From assembly GCA_001774395.1 (NCBI GenBank), contig MEZX01000002.1, forward strand, positions 86,984 through 150,983: a stretch of 64,000 nucleotides of DNA, given 5' to 3'. Made by a program: the position numbers and the translations under genes. The DNA comes from Candidatus Berkelbacteria bacterium RIFCSPLOWO2_01_FULL_50_28 (GTDB lineage Bacteria > Patescibacteria > UBA1384 > 2-12-FULL-50-11). The notes below the pieces were generated by a model that had not been told where the DNA came from, ran no database searches, and saw only the letters and a program-made list of their open reading frames with translations. Of this stretch, positions 58,075 to 64,000 are shown piece by piece (the first letter of the stretch is position 1; every line of letters begins with the position of its first letter).

Positions 58075-59025
58075 TTACTCCTTTACAAAATGATGCAGGT
58101 TATTTTTATACCAATCAATGTAACGTTTAACCCCTTCCTCAAGATCAACCCGTGGCGCCCAATCCAGGAATTTCTGCGTTTCCGAGGTATCGGGGAAGTT
58201 GCGTCTTGGTTCGGGCGCGACAAGCGCCTCGTAAACTATCTCCACCTTGCCCGGCACCAGGCGCTTGATCGCTTCAACTATATCGAGGATCGAGTACTCG
58301 TTCGGGTTGGCGACATGAAGGATCCGATTTTTTGGTACTTTCGCGCTGACGGCCTTAATAGTCGCCTCGACAGCGTCATCAACATAGGTGTAGTTTCGGA
58401 GCTGTTTCCCGTCGCCGTAGACGGTCAACGGCTTGCCCTGGAAAGCGAGCATCACAAGTTTGGCGATGACTGCGGGGTAGTCGAGATTACCCTTTTGGCG
58501 CGGACCGTAAATGCTAAAGTATCTTAAAATTGTAATATTTTGGTCGTAAAGATCGTTGTAAATTTTGGCGTACATCTCGCCCACGGCTTTACCGACACCG
58601 TACGGGTGAAGCGGGTTGTAAGGAGTATCGGCAGTTAGGGTTCCTTCGCTACCGCCAAGAACTGACGAGCTCGAGACAAAAACAATTCCTCTTGTAACTT
58701 TGGCCTGCCGAGCGGCCTCAAAAACATTCAGCGTGCCGGTAGCGTTCGCCGCATGTGCCCCGAGCGGGTCGGCAATTGAACGCCCAGCGCGATTCATAGC
58801 CGCTAGGTGAAAAACAGTATCTTGTCCCTTAAATATGTCTTTGATTGCGTCGTAACTTGCGATGTCAACCTGGTGAAAATCAACGCCAAGCGTTTTGATA
58901 TGGGCTAGATTGTCATCGCCTGCACTTAAATTATCGATTACAGTTACCTTGTGGCCGTCCTTGATTAATCTGTCGGCAAGGTGAGAACCAATAAAACCAG
59001 CTCCGCCGGTGATTAGCGCTTTCAT
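58075..59025 (-). CDS. NAD-dependent nucleotide-sugar epimerase
   Basis: 316 residues of the extended SDR family: GGAGFIGSHLADRLI at the N-terminus, VFHLAAMNRAGRS, the active-site Ser run SSSSVLGGSEG, and HPYGVGKAVGEMYAKIYN with the catalytic Tyr-x3-Lys. Resembles UDP-glucose or UDP-GlcNAc 4-epimerases (GalE/WbpP/TviC). First gene of the leftward operon, 5 bases before the dehydrogenase. Confidence 0.9.
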   Translation of the reverse strand: MKALITGGAGFIGSHLADRLIKDGHKVTVIDNLSAGDDNLAHIKTLGVDFHQVDIASYDAIKDIFKGQDTVFHLAAMNRAGRSIADPLGAHAANATGTLNVFEAARQAKVTRGIVFVSSSSVLGGSEGTLTADTPYNPLHPYGVGKAVGEMYAKIYNDLYDQNITILRYFSIYGPRQKGNLDYPAVIAKLVMLAFQGKPLTVYGDGKQLRNYTYVDDAVEATIKAVSAKVPKNRILHVANPNEYSILDIVEAIKRLVPGKVEIVYEALVAPEPRRNFPDTSETQKFLDWAPRVDLEEGVKRYIDWYKNNLHHFVKE

Positions 59026-59088
59026 GCCCAGTTAGAATAACAGAGCCAGTAATCTTTGTCGAGCCTGTTAAGTTACAGCCCGTTAGGC

Positions 59089-59094
59089 TAGAAT
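59089..59094 (+). promoter_or_regulatory. -10 box of the 59104 glycosyltransferase gene
   Basis: TAGAAT 9 bases before the ATG, with no ribosome site and only a weak -35. The spacing implies a near-leaderless transcript. Confidence 0.45.
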
Positions 59095-59103
59095 ACAGCT
59101 ACT

Positions 59104-60222
59104 ATGGCAAGAATAGCTCTTGACGCGCGCTTCTATCGAGCCGGTACCGGTGGGATCGGTCGTTACAGCCGCAATCTACTCGGGGAGCTATTGAAGATTG
59201 ACCGAGAGAATCATTACACAGCGATCATTACCCCCGAAGACGAAGCAGAGTTTGATCTCAGGGCCCCGAATTTAGATAAGCTAGTAGCGCCGATAAGGCA
59301 GTACACGATGGCCGAGCAGACTAAATTTCTCTCAATTCTGAATGCCCAGAAGTTCGATCTAGTTCACTTTACAAACTTTAACCACCCAATTCTTTACCGA
59401 CGGCCGTTTGTGGTGACGGTTCACGATCTGATTATGGGCCTCTACCCGACCGGGGCGCAGAAGAAGTCTCGAGTGCGCCGCGCCGCGTACAGGTGGGTGA
59501 TGAACGACTGCAAACGGGCGCGTAGGATTATCGTTCCCAGCCAAGCCACTCGCAACGACTTGGTAACTATGTACAAGTTTCCTTATGACAACATGGCCGT
59601 GACACCGGAAGCCAGCGAGCCACTTTTTCGCGAACACACCGAGAGAGAAAAGTTAGCCATCAAAGAGCGACTCGGGCTGCCGAAAAAATATCTCCTGTTC
59701 GTTTCCCGCTGGGAGGCCTACAAAGGCCTACCGGTTCTGCTTGAAGCTTACCGGCAACTGACCAGGCAGTGGCCCGATCTTGGGCTCGTGATCTGCGGCA
59801 AGCCGAGCGCCCAAAACCCAGAGGTCGCCCTACTTGTAGAAGCGGCGCAGAGCAATAACTCCAAGATTGTGACGCCAGGTTTTGTAAGCGATGAGGACTT
59901 GGCGGCCGTCTACGCCGCCGCCGAAATTTACGTCCACCCGAGTAGCTATGAGGGTTTCGGTATAATGATTTTGGAGGCCTTCGCCTCCGGAGTGCCGGTG
60001 GTAACAAGCAATACTTCGAGTTTGCCGGAAGTTGTCGGCAACGCCGGGTTATTGGTTGACCCAAAAAATCCAGACGAGTTGACCAATGCGGTTGAAAAAA
60101 TCTTGACCGACAAAAAAATGGCTGACGATTTGCGCGCGAAAGGTTTTGAACGCGTCAAACAATACTCTTGGGCCAAAATGGCCGCCCAAACGCTGGAAAT
60201 TTACAAAGAAGTTTTGGGGTAA
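59104..60222 (+). CDS. Family 4 glycosyltransferase
   Basis: 372 residues: MARIALDARFYRAGTGGIGR with the Gly-rich acceptor loop, VHFTNFNHPILYRRPFVVTV, and the donor site IYVHPSSYEGFGIMILEAFA with E-x7-E. This is a mannosyltransferase-like GT4 (WbaZ/MtfB type), specificity unknown. It is divergent from the epimerase gene and probably adds a sugar to the same glycan. Confidence 0.92.
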   Translation: MARIALDARFYRAGTGGIGRYSRNLLGELLKIDRENHYTAIITPEDEAEFDLRAPNLDKLVAPIRQYTMAEQTKFLSILNAQKFDLVHFTNFNHPILYRRPFVVTVHDLIMGLYPTGAQKKSRVRRAAYRWVMNDCKRARRIIVPSQATRNDLVTMYKFPYDNMAVTPEASEPLFREHTEREKLAIKERLGLPKKYLLFVSRWEAYKGLPVLLEAYRQLTRQWPDLGLVICGKPSAQNPEVALLVEAAQSNNSKIVTPGFVSDEDLAAVYAAAEIYVHPSSYEGFGIMILEAFASGVPVVTSNTSSLPEVVGNAGLLVDPKNPDELTNAVEKILTDKKMADDLRAKGFERVKQYSWAKMAAQTLEIYKEVLG

Positions 60223-60225
60223 AGA

Positions 60226-60256
60226 AAAGGCCGCGATCTCTGACCGCGGCGCTTTG
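60226..60256. terminator. Bidirectional terminator between the GT4 gene and the 60275 gene
   Basis: GCCGCG / CGCGGC stem with a 9-base loop. On the minus strand it is followed by CTTTTCTTT and serves the 60275 gene; the plus side has a weak T-tract. Confidence 0.75.
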
Positions 60257-60274
60257 TTGGATTCGAAGCAGGAG

Positions 60275-60829
60275 CTACTCGTTGGTCCGACGGTTTGCCA
60301 GCCACACTAGTGGCAGGCCAAGCCAGATCCAAAACGGGTCGACGATGGTGACAGCAATGAGTACCGTCTCCATCCACTTGGAGTAGCGGATCCTCTCGCT
60401 GCTTTCGACGTCTTCCAGTTTCGGCCAGCGACCGTCAAGAAGAATGAAAGCCCAGCGAAGGGTGTACTTGACCCTCCAGCGGTGAGCCGGGTAGCTCACG
60501 ATGGCTAAGGTCGGAGGCCCTTTAAGCTCGGAGCTGTTCGCCACAATGCGTCGAGCGTAATGCCACATATCTCTTGCGGTGCAGCAAGCTCTCGCCTCAA
60601 TTAGCCCAACTCGACTGCTGTACGGATCTCCGTCGAACCAACGTGAGTAGACCACTGCTTCACTCTCACTGTAGGCGTCGCGCTGACCGCCAACTAAGTC
60701 AAACGGATCGGTCGAGAACTGGACGGCGGCTCGCAGTCTTTCGAAGCCAGGCTCGCTAGGCTCAAGCCTCTCCTGATTCCACATGCGTTTTTGTGTCCCA
60801 GCCGTTGGGACGACGATTCGTCTCTCCAC
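60275..60829 (-). CDS. Unknown protein with a C-terminal membrane segment
   Basis: 184 residues from GTG 60829, chosen because AAGGAG lies 7 bases upstream. Mostly soluble and Trp/Arg-rich (SRWFDGDPYSSRVGLIEARA, two adjacent Cys in ARACCTARDMW), ending in a hydrophobic hairpin (WMETVLIAVTIVDPFWIWLG, LPLVWLANRR). No family recognised. It is a single-gene unit with promoter, leader hairpin and terminator, like the 24670, 26833 and 36609 genes, though it lacks a signal peptide. Confidence 0.65.
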   Translation of the reverse strand: MERRIVVPTAGTQKRMWNQERLEPSEPGFERLRAAVQFSTDPFDLVGGQRDAYSESEAVVYSRWFDGDPYSSRVGLIEARACCTARDMWHYARRIVANSSELKGPPTLAIVSYPAHRWRVKYTLRWAFILLDGRWPKLEDVESSERIRYSKWMETVLIAVTIVDPFWIWLGLPLVWLANRRTNE

Positions 60830-60885
60830 ATCAGTGCTCCTTTTTCAGGTCCGCCCTCTCGGGCGTACCCGAGGGTGTTAAGCGA

Positions 60886-60914
60886 AGTCTACCAGGTTCG
60901 AGGCCAAACGTCAA
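60886..60914 (-). promoter_or_regulatory. Promoter of the 60275 gene
   Basis: On the minus strand TTGACG (60909-60914), 17-base spacer, TAGACT (60886-60891). The leader contains a CTCGGG/CCCGAG hairpin before the ribosome site. Confidence 0.72.
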
Positions 60915-61013
60915 GGGATCAGGAGGGCATTTCGTGCCCCTTGTCGCACGCCTTGTAGTGAGTTAAAATCAAACCGAGTTGAGGAGTTAAGATTTTATGG
61001 AGATCAATTAATT

Positions 61014-63026
61014 ATGACGATTGAGCAGTGGGTTTTATACGGTGCAACAGGAGCAGGGGTTCTGACGATTCTTTATTCGTTATATCTGACGAGGTGGATT
61101 ATGAAGCAATCTGCTGGCGACAAAAAGATGCAGGAGATCGCTCTGGCCATTCAGCAAGGCGCTAAGGCTTACCTAAATCGTCAGTACAAAACCGTCGGTA
61201 TCGTCGCTCTAATCGCTTTTCTCTTACTCGGGTTTTTACTGAACTGGAAAATTGCCGCTGGCTTTTTGCTCGGCGCCGTTCTATCTGGGTTATGCGGCTA
61301 CATTGGCATGAACGTTTCGGTTCGGGCTAACGTCCGCACGGCCGAAGCGGCCAAGAGTGGTATGAAGCAAGCCCTGAAGCTGGCCTTCCGCGGCGGCTCT
61401 GTCACCGGTTTGATGGTTGTGGGTCTCGGTCTGCTTGGCACGACCGCTTTTTATTGGATTACTAAAGACGTCTCGGCGATGGTTGGCTTGGCGTTTGGTG
61501 GCTCATTAATTTCGATATTCGCTCGGCTTGGCGGCGGGATTTACACCAAAGCGGCTGACGTCGGAGCCGATTTAGTGGGTAAGCTTGAAGCCGGTATTCC
61601 GGAAGACGATCCGCGTAACCCAGCGGTGATTGCTGACAACGTCGGCGATAACGTCGGCGACTGCGCCGGTATGGCCGCTGACCTGTTCGAAACGTACGTT
61701 GTGACTGCCGTGGCGGCGATGCTGCTCGGCTCAATTATTGTTCCTGGAAACCAGAACGTGGTTCTGTTCCCGCTGGCTCTCGGTGGTATATCCATTCTTA
61801 CCTCGGTAATCGGCTCGTGGTTTGTACGAGTCTCCAGCGCCCCCAAACCTAGCATTATGCGAGCGATGTATGTCGGTCTCGCGGTAGCCGCGATTTTAGC
61901 CGCAGCGGCGTTTTACCCAACGACAAAATGGCTGATGTCGGGTGTGGCCGAATTTGACTTTAATAAGCTGTTTGGCGCCGGTCTGATCGGCCTGGTGGTG
62001 ACGGCATTGATGATGGTTATCACTGAATACTACACCTCGACTAAATATCGTCCGGTGCGAGCGGTGGCCAATGCCTCCGTTACCGGGCACGGCACCAATA
62101 TCATCGCTGGCTTGGCCCTTTCGATGCGCTCTACAATGCTGCCAGTGATCGTTATTGCTGCGGGAACCTTGGGAGCGTTTGAACTGGCCGGACTCTACGG
62201 AGTAGCGGTTGCCGCCTTTGCGATGCTCTCCCTAACCGGAATTATCGTGGCGATTGATGCCTACGGCCCAATAACCGATAACGCTGGCGGCATTGCCGAG
62301 ATGGCCGGTCTGCCGGACACTGTTCGTGTTGTAACCGACGAGCTTGATGCCGTTGGCAACACCACCAAAGCCGTTACCAAAGGCTACGCTATCGCTTCGG
62401 CCGGTCTGGCAGCGCTAGTGCTATTTGCCTCCTACACCCAAGAGATTGCCGCTCGTGGCCAAGACGTCGCCTACTCACTCTCCGACCCGTACGTGATTAT
62501 TGGACTATTTATCGGTGGATTACTGCCGTATATTTTCGCGGCGATGTCGATGGAAGCGGTCGGTCGCGCCGCCGGCGCTGTCGTGGCCGAAGTTCGACGT
62601 CAGTTTAAAGAGCGCCGCGGTATTCTGGAGGGCAAGGTTAAGCCCGATTACGCCCGAGCCGTCGATATCGTTACCGGCGCGGCGCTGAAGGAGATGATCG
62701 TCCCCGCTCTATTGCCAGTTGTAATCCCTGTCTTGGTCGGTTGGCTCTTGGGCCCGGCGGCACTCGGCGGACTGCTGATTGGAGCTATCGTGACGGGCCT
62801 GTTTGTTGGACTGTCGATGACAGCTGGCGGCGCCGCTTGGGACAATGCTAAAAAGTATATCGAAGAAGGTAATCTTGGTGGCAAGGGCAGTGAAGCACAT
62901 AAGGCCGCCATTACTGGTGACACCGTTGGCGATCCGTACAAAGACACCGCCGGCCCGGCTATTAACCCGCTCATCAAGATTGTCAACATCGTGGCGCTGC
63001 TGATCGTTGCCCTGGTGGTTCGTTAA
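61014..63026 (+). CDS. hppA: Membrane-bound proton-pumping pyrophosphatase, probably K+-independent
   Basis: 670 residues, about 16 membrane helices, full length for the family. The substrate motif DNVGDNVGDCAGMAADLFE, the KAADVGADLVGKLEAGIPED segment and the C-terminal TGDTVGDPYKDTAGPAINPL are diagnostic. It couples pyrophosphate hydrolysis to ion pumping. GNTTKAVTKGYAIASAGLAA carries Lys where K+-dependent enzymes have Ala, the mark of the K+-independent H+-pumping class. Useful for an energy-poor cell. The ribosome site (GGAG) is about 11 bases from ATG 61014. Confidence 0.95.
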   Translation: MTIEQWVLYGATGAGVLTILYSLYLTRWIMKQSAGDKKMQEIALAIQQGAKAYLNRQYKTVGIVALIAFLLLGFLLNWKIAAGFLLGAVLSGLCGYIGMNVSVRANVRTAEAAKSGMKQALKLAFRGGSVTGLMVVGLGLLGTTAFYWITKDVSAMVGLAFGGSLISIFARLGGGIYTKAADVGADLVGKLEAGIPEDDPRNPAVIADNVGDNVGDCAGMAADLFETYVVTAVAAMLLGSIIVPGNQNVVLFPLALGGISILTSVIGSWFVRVSSAPKPSIMRAMYVGLAVAAILAAAAFYPTTKWLMSGVAEFDFNKLFGAGLIGLVVTALMMVITEYYTSTKYRPVRAVANASVTGHGTNIIAGLALSMRSTMLPVIVIAAGTLGAFELAGLYGVAVAAFAMLSLTGIIVAIDAYGPITDNAGGIAEMAGLPDTVRVVTDELDAVGNTTKAVTKGYAIASAGLAALVLFASYTQEIAARGQDVAYSLSDPYVIIGLFIGGLLPYIFAAMSMEAVGRAAGAVVAEVRRQFKERRGILEGKVKPDYARAVDIVTGAALKEMIVPALLPVVIPVLVGWLLGPAALGGLLIGAIVTGLFVGLSMTAGGAAWDNAKKYIEEGNLGGKGSEAHKAAITGDTVGDPYKDTAGPAINPLIKIVNIVALLIVALVVR

Positions 63027-63029
63027 AGC

Positions 63030-63058
63030 TTGCCGTCTGTGGCGCAACGGGGTAGTCT
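63030..63058 (+). promoter_or_regulatory. Promoter of the VanW-like gene, apparently leaderless
   Basis: TTGCCG (63030-63035), 17-base spacer, TAGTCT (63053-63058); the ATG at 63065 falls at the expected transcript start. Confidence 0.5.
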
Positions 63059-63064
63059 CAGGTC

Positions 63065-64000
63065 ATGAGGTGGGTAAAATTCAGACGGGTTTTAAAGCGG
63101 CATCCAGGGTTGTTTCTGATCGCTGGGGCGGTTGTCGTTTGTTACATCGGAGCGGTTGTCTGGTTTTCTGGCAGGGTTTTACCGCGTGTATACGTTGGAG
63201 AAGTAAAGCTCGGCGGTCTAACCTACGAGCAGACCGTGCAAACCCTGGCAAAGTTCAAAAAGGATTCCGTTCCAGCCTCGGTTAATCTTCTTGCCAAAGG
63301 TAAGACCAGTCGGGTCAAACCAACTGACATAGGCTGGAAAATGGACGTCGAGAAAACTGCTAAAAAAGTTTACGAACTTGGCCGGCGCGGCAGTTCGAGT
63401 CTTTTTTACCAATTCAGAGCGCCATTTGCGAAGACAACCGTCGTGCCGATCGTTGACTACGATGCGGAACGCCTGGAAGCGGTGATAAAATCGTTCACGG
63501 TCTCGGTGGACGAGCCGGCAATCGACGCCTCGGCAACGCTCGTAGATGGAAAGGTTGTTCCTGTCAGTGACCAACAAGGCGAAGTGATCGACTTGGAGGG
63601 TGCAAAGGCCAAGATTCTGGACCATTTCAGTAATTTTCATGGTGGCGATATAGCGCTAGAATCAGTTGTTGATTATCCCAAGATCGTACTTGGTAGCGCG
63701 GCGCTGCTGCAGAAATCGGTTCAAGAGCTAGCCAAAACAGAGCTAACTCTAACGTGGGAAGGTGGTAAAAAGAAATTGAGTAAAAATGGAATCCTGAGTC
63801 TCGTTGGGTTTGTCGGCAAGGTTCAGGGTGGGGCGAGTGACCTTGGTTTGCCCAAGGTTCTAACGGCCGCTTTTACCGATGCTCGAGTTCAAAGCTACTT
63901 GTCTAGCATCTCGGGGCTGACCGACGATCCGGTCGTTGAGCCAAAGTTAGCGATCGTTGATAAGAAGCTGACCGTTCTTAAAGCCGCCAAAGCAGGTCGT
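63065..64000 (+). CDS. VanW/YoaR-like exported protein, 3' end beyond the window
   Basis: The frame from ATG 63065 stays open for 312 codons to the window edge. The N-terminus is cytoplasmic-basic followed by one membrane helix (LFLIAGAVVVCYIGAVVWFS). Then come two copies of a peptidoglycan-binding-type domain as found before VanW domains: VYVGEVKLGGLTYEQTVQTL and, after about 110 residues, TLVDGKVVPVSDQQGEVIDL. The VanW domain itself would be past the end. Likely a cell-wall-associated protein. Confidence 0.75.
   Translation, partial: MRWVKFRRVLKRHPGLFLIAGAVVVCYIGAVVWFSGRVLPRVYVGEVKLGGLTYEQTVQTLAKFKKDSVPASVNLLAKGKTSRVKPTDIGWKMDVEKTAKKVYELGRRGSSSLFYQFRAPFAKTTVVPIVDYDAERLEAVIKSFTVSVDEPAIDASATLVDGKVVPVSDQQGEVIDLEGAKAKILDHFSNFHGGDIALESVVDYPKIVLGSAALLQKSVQELAKTELTLTWEGGKKKLSKNGILSLVGFVGKVQGGASDLGLPKVLTAAFTDARVQSYLSSISGLTDDPVVEPKLAIVDKKLTVLKAAKAGR

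Overview
The window looks like a chromosome segment of a Patescibacteria (CPR-type) bacterium; the exact lineage cannot be fixed by eye. The signs are a compact replication-origin cluster, a reduced VirB4/PrgI/VirB6-type secretion locus with its own cell-wall hydrolases, many surface-glycan genes, TGA used as a normal stop, short intergenic gaps, and almost no biosynthetic metabolism in 64 kb.

Layout. 0-1.1 kb: a lone lipoprotein gene. 1.2-16.9 kb: an XRE-type regulator divergent from a long type IV secretion (T4SS-like) operon: VirB6/TrbL-like protein, unknown, PrgI, VirB4, NlpC/P60-like hydrolase, a 1460-residue exported protein, a C39-like protein and a small membrane-anchored protein. 16.9-22.6 kb: the origin region, with dnaA-dnaN-recF-dciA leftward and rpmH-rnpA-yidD-yidC rightward; DnaA boxes lie on both sides of dnaA. 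22.6-28.3 kb: an accessory stretch with a UbiA-family gene, tRNA-Ser(TGA), tRNA-Arg(GCG), two lone exported-protein genes, comF, hsp20 and much structured non-coding DNA. 28.3-34.5 kb: a second secretion-linked block of pilin-like (TrbC/VirB2) proteins, two of them fused to extracellular domains, and a PilB/GspE ATPase. 34.6-38.1 kb: tRNA-Ser(CGA) and tRNA-Ser(GCT), each preceded by truncated copies of its own 5' end, plus small genes. 38.1-41.2 kb: a dockerin-bearing secreted protein next to a membrane-anchored cohesin-like protein. 41.2-60.2 kb: two converging surface-polysaccharide operons (flippases, glycosyltransferases, GT-C-like membrane proteins, methyltransferases, a PaaK/CapK-like enzyme, nucleotide-sugar dehydrogenase and epimerase). 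60.2-64 kb: a lone hypothetical gene, a proton-pumping pyrophosphatase and the start of a VanW-like protein.

How it fits together: the secretion and pilin loci flank the origin and, with the dockerin/cohesin pair and glycan genes, make most of the window a cell-envelope and attachment toolkit, as expected for a host-dependent, surface-attached cell (inference).

Most notable: (1) full tRNA genes preceded by 18-25 nt copies of their own 5' ends, each copy able to pair with the sequence behind it; (2) lone, mostly exported-type genes with near-consensus promoters (17-bp spacers) and their own terminators, two sharing a 12-nt leader word and hairpin; (3) a cohesin/dockerin pair; (4) a pilin-like membrane module repeated in four adjacent genes, once fused to a zinc-metallopeptidase-like domain; (5) a family of CCGTATG palindromes, two of which flank the regulator beside the T4SS operon; (6) several different tandem repeats that all have a 7-bp period; (7) apparently leaderless promoters.
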